Assembly: GCA_034520215.1 (NCBI GenBank)
Contig: JAXHNR010000001.1
Location: 186,001-250,000, forward strand
Direction: 5' to 3'
DNA: 64,000 bases
Source: Candidatus Krumholzibacteriota bacterium
Lineage (GTDB): Bacteria > Krumholzibacteriota > Krumholzibacteriia > Krumholzibacteriales > WJIX01
In this document: positions 15,628 through 25,067 of the stretch, piece after piece
How the letters are laid out: every line of letters starts with the position of its first letter
How positions within the stretch are numbered: position 1 is the first letter of the stretch
Notes under the pieces: generated by a model
What the model was told of the DNA's origin: nothing
What the model saw: the letters and a program-made list of their open reading frames with translations, nothing else
Database searches by the model: none
Translations under genes and position numbers: made by a program

Positions 15628-18258
15628 CTACCGCGCGGATACTTTCGCGTCATTCCCTTCGGACGGGGATAATTCTTCGAACGTTACCTCTCCGTTATTC
15701 CAGTCGGCCAGAACGGTAGCGCCTTCCTTTATGTCCCCTTCCAGAAGTTTCTTTGCCATTGGGTTAAGTATCGTTCGCTGTATGATTCTTTTAAGAGGTC
15801 TCGCTCCGAACTGAGGGTCATAACCCGATTCAGCCAGAGCTTCCATGAGTTTTTCTGAGACTTTAAGATCGAGGTTCTTTTCTTTGAGTCTTTCGTTCAA
15901 CATCTCTATCTGTATTTTAACAATATCAGATATATTATCCTTGGACAGGAAATCAAAAGTGATTATTTCATCTATCCTGTTAAGGAATTCCGGTTTGAAA
16001 GAATCCCTGAGAGCTCCCTTCATCTTCTTTCTGATTTCTTCAGGGTCTGTCTTCCCCTTTTCGTCCAGATAGATGCTTCCCAGATTTGACGTCATAATCA
16101 CGATAGTGTTTCTGAAGTCCACAGTGTGTCCTTTGGAATCTGTAAGCCGTCCATCGTCCAGGAGTTGCAGAAGGACATTGAACACATCGTTATGGGCTTT
16201 CTCGATCTCATCGAACAGGATCACGGAATACGGATTTATTCTTACGGCTTCAGTAAGATACCCGCCTTCTTCATATCCGATATAACCGGGCGGAGCTCCG
16301 AGAAGTCTGGAAACGGAGTGTTTTTCCATAAATTCCGACATATCTATTCTGATTATTGCCTTCTCGTCGTCAAACAGCTGTTCGGCAAGAGCTTTGGCGA
16401 GTTCCGTTTTTCCGACACCGGTCGGGCCGAGGAAAATAAAGGATCCGAGGGGTTGGTCGGGATTATGAAAACCGACCCGCGAGCGCCTTACCGTGTTGCT
16501 TACCGCCTCGATAGCCTTTTTTTGACCCACGACACGTTTTGAAAGTCTCTTCTCGAGATTTATTATTTTATCCCTTTCCTTTTCCACCATTTTACTAACA
16601 GGTATTCCGGTCCAATTGCTTACGACCCGGGCGATATCATCTTCTGTTACTTCCTCCCTGATAAGTTGATTGCCGGATTCCTCCAGTTTCTTGAATTCTT
16701 CCCTCGAGTCTTCAAGCTCTTTCTCAAGCTGTACGATCACGCTGTATCTCAGTTCTGCCACTCTTTCGAGGTCTCCGTCTCTCTGAGACAGCTTTTCTTC
16801 CGTTCTGGCGCGGTCGAGTTTCTCCTGGATTTCACGTATTGAACCGACAATCTTCTTCTCGTGTTCCCATCTTGTTCGTATTGCCGAGGCGCGTTCCTCA
16901 AGATCTGAAAGTCTCTTCTTGACTTCATCGAGACGCTGTTTAACCTCTTTCTTTTTCTTTTCTTTCTCAAGTGCTCTTCTCTCTATTTCAAGCTGGGTTA
17001 TCTTATCCTGGATTTGTGCCAGTTGGGCGGGAACGCTGTCCATCTCCATCCTCAACGCGGAGGTAGCCTCATCGACAAGGTCTATCGCTTTATCCGGCAG
17101 GAAGCGGGAAGTGATGTATCTGTTTGATAGCTTCGCGGCGGCTATGAGCGCGGAATCAACTATTCTGACTCCGTGATGTACTTCGTATTTTTCCTTCAAA
17201 CCCCTTAGAATACCGATTGTCTCTTCGACTGACGGCTCACCGATAAGGATAGTCTGAAATCTCCTCTCGAGAGCGGCGTCCTTTTCTATGTGCTTTCTGT
17301 ACTCGTCCAGTGTTGTAGCGCCGACGCATTTGAGTTCCCCTCTGGCCAGAGCCGGTTTTATCATGTTGGACGCGTCTACGGCCCCCTCGGCCGCACCCGC
17401 TCCGACGAGTGTGTGCAGTTCGTCTATAAAAAGTATTATTTGGCCTTCAGCTCCCGTTACCTCCTTTAAAACGGCTTTGAATCTCTCTTCAAATTCACCC
17501 CGGAACTTAGCGCCCGCGATCAGAGATCCCATATCCAGCCCCAGCAACCTCTTGTCCTTTATATTTTCAGGCACTTCGCCCGCGGCGATTCTTTGGGCGA
17601 GCCCCTCTACTATGGCTGTTTTACCGACGCCCGGTTCTCCGATAAGCACGGGGTTGTTTTTAGTGCGCCTGGAGAGAACCTGGCTGACCCGTCTTATCTC
17701 TTCATCTCTCCCTATAACAGGATCGAGTTTTCCCTGGCGGGCGAGACGGACAAAATCGGTTGTAAAACGTTCCAGAGCTCTGTATGTGCTTTCAGCGTTC
17801 TGGCTCGTCACACTCTGTGAGCCCCTGACCATCTCAAGAGCTTTTATAAGTCCATTGCGGTCAATTCCGGCCGTGCGGAGTATTTTTCCAGTTGAAGTCT
17901 CATCGCCCGCCAGGGCAAGAAGAAGATGCTCACTGCTTATATAATCATCCTTCATCCTGTCGGTCTCAGTCATAGCTTCTCTCAATATCTCCTGCAGTTC
18001 AACAGAGGGACGGACATCTCCTATGCCTTTCTCTATTTTCGGGCAGGCGGACAGGGCGTTATTCAAAGATTGAGCGAGCGCCGCTGTGTTTACGCCCATC
18101 TTCTCTATTACTGGAAGAACTATTCCATCCTCTTGTTTAAGTAGCGCTTCGAGGAGGTGTACCGGCTCCATCTCCGTGTTCCGGCCCTTAAGGGCGGATT
18201 CTCTCGCCGATACTAGAGCTTCCTGTGCTTTTACTGTAAATCTATCCTGGTTTAACAT
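15628..18258 (-). CDS. clpB: ATP-dependent disaggregase ClpB
   Basis: The 876-residue product, of normal ClpB length, rescues aggregated proteins together with DnaK. In order it has a double Clp N repeat (residues 1-145), NBD1 with Walker [14 protein letters not shown] near 205 and the arginine-finger segment, a long coiled-coil M domain (about 405-530, [20 protein letters not shown]), NBD2 with Walker [17 protein letters not shown] near 605 and sensor GARPLKR. The M domain separates it from ClpA/ClpC, and there is no ClpP-binding IGF loop that I can see. ATG follows AAAGGAGAGATT. A sigma-70 promoter lies at 18306-18334. I found no CIRCE repeat upstream. Confidence 0.97.
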   Translation of the reverse strand: MLNQDRFTVKAQEALVSARESALKGRNTEMEPVHLLEALLKQEDGIVLPVIEKMGVNTAALAQSLNNALSACPKIEKGIGDVRPSVELQEILREAMTETDRMKDDYISSEHLLLALAGDETSTGKILRTAGIDRNGLIKALEMVRGSQSVTSQNAESTYRALERFTTDFVRLARQGKLDPVIGRDEEIRRVSQVLSRRTKNNPVLIGEPGVGKTAIVEGLAQRIAAGEVPENIKDKRLLGLDMGSLIAGAKFRGEFEERFKAVLKEVTGAEGQIILFIDELHTLVGAGAAEGAVDASNMIKPALARGELKCVGATTLDEYRKHIEKDAALERRFQTILIGEPSVEETIGILRGLKEKYEVHHGVRIVDSALIAAAKLSNRYITSRFLPDKAIDLVDEATSALRMEMDSVPAQLAQIQDKITQLEIERRALEKEKKKKEVKQRLDEVKKRLSDLEERASAIRTRWEHEKKIVGSIREIQEKLDRARTEEKLSQRDGDLERVAELRYSVIVQLEKELEDSREEFKKLEESGNQLIREEVTEDDIARVVSNWTGIPVSKMVEKERDKIINLEKRLSKRVVGQKKAIEAVSNTVRRSRVGFHNPDQPLGSFIFLGPTGVGKTELAKALAEQLFDDEKAIIRIDMSEFMEKHSVSRLLGAPPGYIGYEEGGYLTEAVRINPYSVILFDEIEKAHNDVFNVLLQLLDDGRLTDSKGHTVDFRNTIVIMTSNLGSIYLDEKGKTDPEEIRKKMKGALRDSFKPEFLNRIDEIITFDFLSKDNISDIVKIQIEMLNERLKEKNLDLKVSEKLMEALAESGYDPQFGARPLKRIIQRTILNPMAKKLLEGDIKEGATVLADWNNGEVTFEELSPSEGNDAKVSAR

Positions 18259-18305
18259 AATCTCTCCTTTGACGTTTGATTAACGCAGTTAGCGTGCCAT
18301 ATTTT

Positions 18306-18334
18306 ATAATATTCTGTATGTGTATAAATGGCAA
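18306..18334 (-). promoter_or_regulatory. Predicted sigma-70 promoter of clpB
   Basis: On the minus strand TTGCCA (18334-18329), a 17-base spacer and TATTAT (18311-18306) lie about 50 bases before the clpB ATG. This is a good housekeeping promoter. No heat-shock sigma-32 type box and no CIRCE palindrome is evident. Confidence 0.5.
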
Positions 18335-18392
18335 TGAGTTGGATTGGCCGCACCTAACGGAAGGGAGTAATTCTGCCTTGTAACTGACTAAT

Positions 18393-18444
18393 ATACTGCC
18401 GCGATGACAGCTGTCATTAATAAAAAATGTCATTGTGGCAGTAT
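18393..18444. other. 17-bp inverted repeat in the clpB-nitroreductase divergent gap
   Basis: ATACTGCCGCGATGACA (18393-18409) pairs with TGTCATTGTGGCAGTAT (18428-18444). All 17 positions pair, counting two G-T wobbles. The inner palindrome TGACAGCTGTCA sits at 18404-18415. The gap 18259-18615 otherwise holds the clpB promoter and no gene. It may be a bidirectional terminator remnant or a small palindromic repeat. Confidence 0.45.
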
Positions 18445-18615
18445 TATTTTAGGTTTTTCCCAAAGACATTCTTTCCGGTCTGTAGCAATTCTATATCCTG
18501 CAGATGAAGAATTGGGGTTACTCCATCATGAGTTTATATTGCGTCAGCGGATATTAAGATGGTAGTATGTGAAGAGTAGAGTTGGAAGTTATTATTAAAC
18601 CAAAGGAGGATTATT

Positions 18616-19260
18616 ATGCGTACGAAATTTATTTTAATACCGTTTCTGATTTTTGCTTGCCTGACAGAAGTTTCCGCGCGGGAAGGCAAAACTATTAAGC
18701 TCTTAAAACCTGAAATTGACGGCGGCAGGCCGCTCATGAGGGTGCTCCAGGAGAGAAGGTCAATGAGGGCGTTCAGCGATAAAGAGCTTCCCGTGCAGGA
18801 GCTTTCAAATCTGCTATGGGCCGCTTTCGGAGTAAATCGCCCTGAGTCGGGAAAGCGTACCGCTCCGTCTGCCGTGAACTGGCAGGAGATTGATGTTTAT
18901 GTATCGAGGGCTGACGGTCTTTACCTCTACAACGCGAAGAAGCATACACTAGAGCTTGTTATGGATAAAGATATAAGGGCTGAGACCGGCGGGCAGGATT
19001 TTGTAAAAGATGCGCCCGTGAATCTTATATTTGTAGCTGACTATTCAAGGATGAGCGATATGAGCGAGGAGAGGAAAGATTTTTATTCAGCCGCGGACAC
19101 CGGGTTTATCAGTCAGAATGTTTATCTTTACTGCGCTTCTGAAGGGTTGGCTACAGTTGTCCGGGGTATGGTTGACAGAAAGGCGCTGGGCGAGAAGATG
19201 CGGCTTGAGCGGGATCAGAGAGTTGTCTTCGCGCAATCCGTGGGTTACCCTGAAAAGTAG
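18616..19260 (+). CDS. Exported SagB/ThcOx-type nitroreductase-family flavoprotein
   Basis: The 214-residue protein has a signal peptide (MRTKFILIPFLIFACLTEVSA) and then a nitroreductase fold. RRSMRAFSDKELPVQELSNLLWAAFGVNR and RTAPSAVNWQEIDVYV are the FMN-binding and dimer segments found in SagB-like dehydrogenases. DTGFISQNVYLYCASEGLATVVRG is the conserved helix. Family members are FMN oxidoreductases acting on small molecules or azoline rings. Secretion is uncommon and implies a periplasmic role with FMN delivered by export or flavinylation. ATG follows AAAGGAGGATTATT. No RiPP precursor or cyclodehydratase is nearby. The next gene, a Lpd-like flavoprotein, starts 27 bases later and may be co-transcribed. 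Confidence 0.85.
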   Translation: MRTKFILIPFLIFACLTEVSAREGKTIKLLKPEIDGGRPLMRVLQERRSMRAFSDKELPVQELSNLLWAAFGVNRPESGKRTAPSAVNWQEIDVYVSRADGLYLYNAKKHTLELVMDKDIRAETGGQDFVKDAPVNLIFVADYSRMSDMSEERKDFYSAADTGFISQNVYLYCASEGLATVVRGMVDRKALGEKMRLERDQRVVFAQSVGYPEK

Positions 19261-19287
19261 CTGTTCTTCAATCCGGGAGGAATATTG

Positions 19288-20700
19288 ATGAAGTATGATT
19301 TTGATTTAATTTGTATTGGTCTGGGGCCGGCGGGGATGGCGGTTTCCGTGATGGCCGCGGAAATGGGACTGAAGGTATGCGCTGTGGAAAAAGAGAAGAT
19401 AGGGGGGGAGTGCATGAATGTGGGATGTATTCCCAGCAAATCTCTGCTTATAATTTCGAAGATGAAACACGCGGCGGCTAAGCTCAAAGAGATGGGACTG
19501 ACAGAAGATGGGGCAACCGAAATCAGCCAGCCCTTTACCAAGATCGATGAATATTTGAAATTTATTTCTGATAAAAAGACAATAAAGATGTTCAAGAAGG
19601 TAGAGCTTATATTAGGTGAAGGGAGCGCGAGTTTCGTTGACAGACATACTCTAAGGGTCGGAGATAGAACTGTCACGGCAAAAAAAATATTCATCGCCAC
19701 AGGCACAGAGCCTATGGTGCCGCCTATTGAAGGTGTCGCCGACATAGAAATTCTGACAAACAGGAATATATTTCAACTGACCGAAATACCCGAGAGTATG
19801 ACAATAATCGGCGGAGGAGCTATAGGTTGTGAGATGGCCCAGGCATTTTCGCGTCTCGGTACCAGGTGCAGTATTATTCATATGGACGATTTTCTTATTC
19901 CGCTTGGAGATCCGGAAGCGGGCGGGCTTCTCGAGGATCTCTTTAAAAGGGAAGATATCGAAGTCTATAATTCAAGAAAGATAAAAAAAGTTGAAAGGAC
20001 CGGAGATAAAATTTCCCTGTATTCAGAAGACGGGCTTACTCTTACATCAGAAAAACTGCTGATTGCGGCTGGAAGAAGGGTCGTCATGGATAAACTGAAC
20101 CTAGATGGGGCGGGGGTTAAATACAGTAAGCGCGCAATCGAGGTCGACTCCAGATACAGAACGTCAGCTAAAAATATATATGCTGTGGGAGATTGCAATG
20201 GCGGTATTATGTTTTCCCACGCGGCGATGCATCAGGGGATGTTCGCGATAATGAACGCTGTAAGCCCATTCTCCACTTTCAATTATAGAAAATATGTTAT
20301 TCCGTGGACTGTTTTTACGGAGCCTCAGGTTTCATACGCGGGGATGAGAGAAGAAGAAATAAAGGAGAGGGGCATCAAGTACAGAACATATGTATCAAAG
20401 TATGAAGATTACGGTGCCGCAATCGCCGAAAATGTGGGAGTGGGGTTTGTTAAAATCTTCGCGAATTCGTCGGGCAGGGTTTTTGGAGCAAGTATCGTGG
20501 GTGACGGATCGGGCGAAATGATAAATGAATGGGCCCTTGTAATCCAGAAAAAAATCAGACTGCATGACGTTATGTTCCTGGCCCATTCATTCCCCACGAT
20601 GGGCTTCTTGAGTAAAAGGGTTTCGGAAATGTGGATGATGGAAAAGATGGAAAGCTCTTTTATCAAGAAATTATGCCGTTTTTTCTTCAGGAAAATGTAA
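19288..20700 (+). CDS. Dihydrolipoamide dehydrogenase-like pyridine nucleotide-disulfide oxidoreductase
   Basis: The 470-residue flavoprotein has the FAD-binding GLGPAG at residues 11-16 and the redox-active disulfide C42/C47 in GGECMNVGCIPSKSLL. An ATGTEP motif comes next, a second GxGxxG at TIIGGGAIGCEMAQ for NAD(P)H, and AVGDCNGG for FAD. The dimerisation domain ends with AHSFPTMGF, where the HxxP catalytic His-Pro signature of Lpd is altered to HSFP. A basic tail (FIKKLCRFFFRKM) follows that ordinary Lpd lacks. No 2-oxoacid dehydrogenase genes are nearby, so a soluble or mercuric-reductase-like role is possible. I prefer ATG 19288 over TTG 19285 because of spacing from GGGAGG. Confidence 0.85.
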   Translation: MKYDFDLICIGLGPAGMAVSVMAAEMGLKVCAVEKEKIGGECMNVGCIPSKSLLIISKMKHAAAKLKEMGLTEDGATEISQPFTKIDEYLKFISDKKTIKMFKKVELILGEGSASFVDRHTLRVGDRTVTAKKIFIATGTEPMVPPIEGVADIEILTNRNIFQLTEIPESMTIIGGGAIGCEMAQAFSRLGTRCSIIHMDDFLIPLGDPEAGGLLEDLFKREDIEVYNSRKIKKVERTGDKISLYSEDGLTLTSEKLLIAAGRRVVMDKLNLDGAGVKYSKRAIEVDSRYRTSAKNIYAVGDCNGGIMFSHAAMHQGMFAIMNAVSPFSTFNYRKYVIPWTVFTEPQVSYAGMREEEIKERGIKYRTYVSKYEDYGAAIAENVGVGFVKIFANSSGRVFGASIVGDGSGEMINEWALVIQKKIRLHDVMFLAHSFPTMGFLSKRVSEMWMMEKMESSFIKKLCRFFFRKM

Positions 20701-20853
20701 ACTTCAGCGTTACTTCATATACCATAAAGGATTGCATGAGAGGCGGAAATGTTTGACCTTTATGTAAATTGTCTGATAGAATGTTTCGCCGAGGATAGTT
20801 CAAATTCATTTTAGCTGTTTTATTAACTTAAATTTGAAAAAGGAGCGGCAAAT

Positions 20854-23800
20854 ATGGATTCGCGAAGGTTCAAGCGTGGATTAATAAGGGGCAAAACAGC
20901 GGGAATTGCCTTCTTTGTAGTCTTCTCTGTTGTTCTGCTTGCGGGTATGAGCAGAGCGTCGGTTGACAGGCCGATAATGAGATTTCCCGATATTTACAAA
21001 GATACCGTTGTTTTTGTCTACGGTGAAGATATCTGGACGGTGCCGGCAGAGGGAGGCGTCGCGACAAGGATTACTATCAGCGACGGAATTGAACGGTTCC
21101 CGAAGTTCTCGCCCGACGGTTCGATGATAGCTTTTACAGGTCAGTATGACGGAAATACGGATGTATACGTGATGAACAGGCACGGGGGAGATATAACCCG
21201 CGTAACATATCATCCCGGTTATGACGAAGTTGTCGGCTGGCATTCCGTAAAGAACAAGATCATCTTTCGATCAGCAAGAAAAAGTTTCAGCAGGTTTTAC
21301 CGCCTGTTTCTCATTTCCCCGGACGGGAGCAGCCTCGAAGAGATGATAATGCATGAAGCAGTTCAGGGGAGCTTTTCGCCGGACGGCGGCAAGATAGTCT
21401 ATAACCGGGTTCCCAGGGAGTTCAGGACATGGAAACGGTATCAAGGCGGAACAGCTCAGGAGCTGTATATTTTTGATTTCGATAAGATGGAGGACAGGAA
21501 ACTTACTGATTTTAAAGGGACCGACCGTATCCCGATGTGGATTGGAAACAGAATATATTTCAGTTCCGACCGTGACGGTGTGCTAAATATTTATTCGTGT
21601 GACCCGGCCGCGGGAGAGGAAAAGGTCAGGCAGATAACACACCATAAAGAGTACGACGTCCGCCGTCCCAGCAGCGGAAACGCGAATATCGTATATGAAT
21701 TGGGCGGTACACTCAGAATACTCGATACCGCGACTGGTAAGTCGGAGGAAATCCCTGTTCAGATAAAAACGGATGTTCCCGAGGTCCGGCCTGCCGTGAT
21801 TGAAGTTAAAGATAATATAACGAGTGTGGATTGTTCGCCCCGAGCCCGAAGAGCGCTTGTTACCGCCAGGGGCGAAGTCTTTACGGTACCCGCCAAGCAC
21901 GGCCCCACGAGAAATCTGACATCAGATTCAGGCGCGCGGGACAGGGGAGCAGTCTGGTCTCCGGACGGAGAGAATATAGCTTATATTTCCGATAAGAGCG
22001 GAGAGTATGAAATTTATATTATCGACTCGCGGGGGAAAGAAGAGGCGGTTAAGCTCACTGAAAATAAGGATGGATACCGGCATTCACTGCTCTGGTCCCC
22101 CGACGGAGAGAAGATTGCCTTCGCCGATCAGACCCTCGCGTTCTACTATATTGACATCGAAAAGGGCGGAGTGACTTTAGTCGACAGAGCGGAATATGAA
22201 AACGTGGATGTGGCTCTGAACAATAAGCCGATTCATGACTTCTGCTGGTCGCCTGACAGCAAGTATATCGCGTACTCAAAGATGACCAAAGACCAGATCT
22301 ACCAGGTTTATATCTATTCTCTGGAAAATGACAGGATTCACACCGCGAGCAGCGGGATATTCAACGATTTCGGTCCGGTATTCTCAGAAGACGGAGAGCG
22401 TCTCTTCTTTGTGTCCAACAGAAGGTTCGATCCAACGTTCTGTGATTTTGAATGGGAGATGGTATATAAAAAGGCGGCGGCCATCTGCTGTCTTACTCTG
22501 GAAAAGGGCGATGATCCGCTCTTAAATTTCAGAAGTGACGAAGTAGGGAAAGAGGAAGAAGAAGAGGACGAAGATGGCGAAGAATCTGAAGTTGAAATAG
22601 ATTTTGAAGGCCTTCCCGAGAGGATCGAAATGCTTCCCCTCGAGCGCGGCAACTACCGCGAGCTTTCATGCGGTAAATCTTCGATTTTTTATCTTAACAA
22701 AGAAGAAGGGGATTTTAACCACTTCGAATTCAGAGCGATAGGTCCGCGCGATCTTGTCAGGTTCTCTTTCGAGGACCGTAAAGAGACAACGGTGATCGAG
22801 AATATTGACAGCTACAGGCTTTCCGCCGACGGCAGTAATATTGTTTATAAGAAGGGAAAAAGTGTAGGTATAATAAGTTCCGGCGCGGAAAATTCAAAGG
22901 GAGAGGAGCTTGATCTTTCCGGTCTCAAAATGCGGCTCGACCCTATCGCGGAATGGAAACAGATATTCTATGAAGCGTGGAGAATGGAACGCGATTTCTA
23001 CTATGAACCGGGAATGCACGGTGTTGACTGGGACGCGATGAAGATAAAGTACGGGAAACTCCTGCCGCGTCTCTCCTGCAGACAGGATATCGGTTATCTT
23101 GTTGGTGAATTGATAGGTGAACTGAATACATCTCATACTTATGAGTTTGGAGGCGATCACAGAAGAAGTGCGGAGAAGATGAATGTCGGCATGCTCGGTG
23201 TTGACTGGGAAGTTGACAAAGGGGAAGGCCGCTACCGTTTTTCGAAGATTTACCGGGTTTCCGACTGGACGAGGAATATTCTGCCTCCGCTGGCGAGGCC
23301 CCGAGTCAATGTTAATGAAGGTGATTACCTTATCAGAGTAAACGGCATTAATGTCACCGCGGAAAATAATATATACAGTTATTTCCAGGGCCTCGCCTCA
23401 GAGCAGGTGACTATCGAGGTTTCTAAGCGTCCTGACGGTAGAGGTTCGCGCGAGTATACGGTTAAACCCGTCCGGGGAGAACAAACGCTGCGCTATCTCG
23501 ACTGGGTGGAACACAATAGAATGATTGCCTGGGAAGAGTCCGGCGGAGAAATAGGGTATATCCATCTTCCAGACACATACCTCGGATCAGCCAGGGAATT
23601 TCCAAAGTATTTCTATTCTCAGACGAGGAAGAAAGGGCTGATCGTTGACGGCAGATTTAACGCGGGCGGTCTCAATCCCGCCATCTTCTTGAGGCGGCTA
23701 AGGAGAAGTCCTTTGACATACTGGACCAGAAGATATTCTCATGACCAGACCTCTCCCTCCGTGGCGACAAGAGCTCACATGGTCTGCCTTACGAACAAGC

Positions 23801-24156
23801 AGGCCGGCTCGGGCGGCGACGAGCTTCCTATGGAATTTCAAATGACCGGTATGGGGCCGGTTATAGGCACCCGCACGTGGGGCGGTCTTGTGGGAGTTTC
23901 AATGTGGATAAGTATGATCGACGGAGGCGGTATTTCCGCTCCTGATTACAGGATCTACGACAGAGACGGCAGATGGATTGTAGAAAATGAAGGGATAACC
24001 CCCGATATAACTGTTGACCTCGATCCGGTGGAAGTATCCGAGGGATATGACGCTCAGCTGATGAAGGCTATTGAGGTTCTTAAAGCGAAAATCGAGAACG
24101 AACCGAGGCCCTGGCCTAAACACGAGGCTTATCCTGTAGATAAGTTTATGAAGTAA
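20854..24156 (+). CDS. tri: Tricorn protease homolog (S41 family), exported
   Basis: The 1100-residue protein starts with a signal/anchor segment (GIAFFVVFSVVLLAGM). Two beta-propeller regions of PD40/WD40-like repeats follow (about 40-330 and 330-680, e.g. FSPDGSMIAF, WSPDGENIAY). An acidic run near 565-580 comes next, then a core domain, a PDZ domain (about 765-860) and the S41 catalytic domain. The nucleophile is Ser986 in KQAGSGGDE, as in tricorn GS(D/G)GD. A later Glu lies in IVENEGITPD. Tricorn enzymes cut oligopeptides from larger proteases. Export suggests degradation of imported or periplasmic peptides, fitting the S9, M28 and C25 peptidases in this window. It is a single-gene unit ended by the hairpin at 24204-24237. 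Confidence 0.92.
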   Translation: MDSRRFKRGLIRGKTAGIAFFVVFSVVLLAGMSRASVDRPIMRFPDIYKDTVVFVYGEDIWTVPAEGGVATRITISDGIERFPKFSPDGSMIAFTGQYDGNTDVYVMNRHGGDITRVTYHPGYDEVVGWHSVKNKIIFRSARKSFSRFYRLFLISPDGSSLEEMIMHEAVQGSFSPDGGKIVYNRVPREFRTWKRYQGGTAQELYIFDFDKMEDRKLTDFKGTDRIPMWIGNRIYFSSDRDGVLNIYSCDPAAGEEKVRQITHHKEYDVRRPSSGNANIVYELGGTLRILDTATGKSEEIPVQIKTDVPEVRPAVIEVKDNITSVDCSPRARRALVTARGEVFTVPAKHGPTRNLTSDSGARDRGAVWSPDGENIAYISDKSGEYEIYIIDSRGKEEAVKLTENKDGYRHSLLWSPDGEKIAFADQTLAFYYIDIEKGGVTLVDRAEYENVDVALNNKPIHDFCWSPDSKYIAYSKMTKDQIYQVYIYSLENDRIHTASSGIFNDFGPVFSEDGERLFFVSNRRFDPTFCDFEWEMVYKKAAAICCLTLEKGDDPLLNFRSDEVGKEEEEEDEDGEESEVEIDFEGLPERIEMLPLERGNYRELSCGKSSIFYLNKEEGDFNHFEFRAIGPRDLVRFSFEDRKETTVIENIDSYRLSADGSNIVYKKGKSVGIISSGAENSKGEELDLSGLKMRLDPIAEWKQIFYEAWRMERDFYYEPGMHGVDWDAMKIKYGKLLPRLSCRQDIGYLVGELIGELNTSHTYEFGGDHRRSAEKMNVGMLGVDWEVDKGEGRYRFSKIYRVSDWTRNILPPLARPRVNVNEGDYLIRVNGINVTAENNIYSYFQGLASEQVTIEVSKRPDGRGSREYTVKPVRGEQTLRYLDWVEHNRMIAWEESGGEIGYIHLPDTYLGSAREFPKYFYSQTRKKGLIVDGRFNAGGLNPAIFLRRLRRSPLTYWTRRYSHDQTSPSVATRAHMVCLTNKQAGSGGDELPMEFQMTGMGPVIGTRTWGGLVGVSMWISMIDGGGISAPDYRIYDRDGRWIVENEGITPDITVDLDPVEVSEGYDAQLMKAIEVLKAKIENEPRPWPKHEAYPVDKFMK

Positions 24157-24203
24157 AACGGCCACTTCTTTATCGGTTGATAAATAAAATTGTGATTAGC
24201 CCA

Positions 24204-24237
24204 ACAGGCCCCGGGAAATTTAAATTCCGGGGCCTGT
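24204..24237 (+). terminator. Hairpin terminator after the tricorn gene
   Basis: ACAGGCCCCGG (24204-24214) and CCGGGGCCTGT (24227-24237) form a perfect 11-bp stem around an AT-rich loop, 48 bases after the stop codon. It is followed by ACTTAATTAATGCTTTTTA. The stem is strong and the U tract delayed. Confidence 0.6.
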
Positions 24238-24315
24238 ACTTAATTAATGCTTTTTATAAACAGAACCTTTCTTAAAATCCCGAAAATGGTTGCGGAGAGC
24301 CCCCGAGGATATTAT

Positions 24316-24350
24316 ATGAATATTAGTTCATAAAATGAATATATGTTCAT
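24316..24350 (+). promoter_or_regulatory. Twin palindromic operators upstream of the TetR-efflux operon
   Basis: ATGAATATTAGTTCAT (24316-24331) and ATGAATATATGTTCAT (24335-24350) are two near-identical imperfect palindromes with ATGAA/TTCAT arms, 19 bases apart centre to centre. They lie 66 bases before the tetR start. Paired sites of this kind are the usual binding arrangement of TetR repressors on their own promoters. Confidence 0.65.
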
Positions 24351-24415
24351 TTCTAGAATGACCCTTGCTGATGATTTGTAAGATAAGCATGGGTTTTGCT
24401 TAAGAGGCAGCTTGG

Positions 24416-25066
24416 ATGAAAAGAGATAATATTAAAGAAAAACGCTTGATACGGAAGAAAGAACGCCACCGTATGAACCGCGGAATGATTATAACAAGCG
24501 CGGTAAAGATGTTCGCGAAATACGGCTATGGCGGAACAACTATGAAGGTAATAGCGGACAACGCGGGCGTTTCTGTTGGAATGATCTACAATTACTACAG
24601 GAGCAAAAGGGATCTCTTTAAGAATATAATGAGGTATCAGCTGCAGCAGCTTGAACTTAAAAGTGAAAAATGCTCCAATAAGACCGATCCTCCACTTAAG
24701 CGTATCCGCTGCAAGATAAGAGCGACATTCGAGCATTTTGATGAAAACCGTGATTTCATGCTGATTTACCAGAATGAAAATCCCGTTAATATGGACGGGG
24801 AAATTAATGAAAAGATAAAAAAATACCGTGAAGAACTTTCAGCTCTTCTTTCTGAAGCTGTCCGGATTGGAGATATTGTTATTGATAAAAGTGATAATAT
24901 CGGACTTGTAGCGGCCATGATAATTGGAGCTGTAGATCATATGATAGATGAATATGTTTCACGCGGCGAATCAATTTCAGTTGATGAAATGCTGGAGCTT
25001 CTCGACAGAATAATACTAAGACCGCTGGAGGGAAGAGAACCAGATCTTTTAAGAGGTGGTAGATAA
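24416..25066 (+). CDS. TetR/AcrR-family transcription repressor
   Basis: The 216-residue regulator has the N-terminal TetR helix-turn-helix. IITSAVKMFAKYGYGGTTMKVIADNAGVSVGMIYNYYRSKRDLF contains the typical GVSxGxxYxYFxSKxxL signature. A variable ligand-binding domain of helices follows. It is the first gene of a tetR-tolC-MFP-RND operon, so it most likely represses this efflux pump and itself through the twin palindromes upstream. Its stop overlaps the ribosome-site region of the next gene (TAAGATG). The N-terminus is unusually basic (MKRDNIKEKRLIRKKERHR). The inducer is unknown. Confidence 0.92.
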   Translation: MKRDNIKEKRLIRKKERHRMNRGMIITSAVKMFAKYGYGGTTMKVIADNAGVSVGMIYNYYRSKRDLFKNIMRYQLQQLELKSEKCSNKTDPPLKRIRCKIRATFEHFDENRDFMLIYQNENPVNMDGEINEKIKKYREELSALLSEAVRIGDIVIDKSDNIGLVAAMIIGAVDHMIDEYVSRGESISVDEMLELLDRIILRPLEGREPDLLRGGR

Positions 25067-25067
25067 G

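Noticed and set aside
17288-17944. 218-codon plus-strand frame opposite clpB
   Set aside because: Shadow of the strongly conserved clpB coding sequence. No ribosome site and low-complexity Ser-rich product.
18259-18430. CIRCE/HrcA operator for clpB
   Set aside because: No TTAGCACTC-N9-GAGTGCTAA repeat or close variant is present. A plain sigma-70 promoter explains the region.
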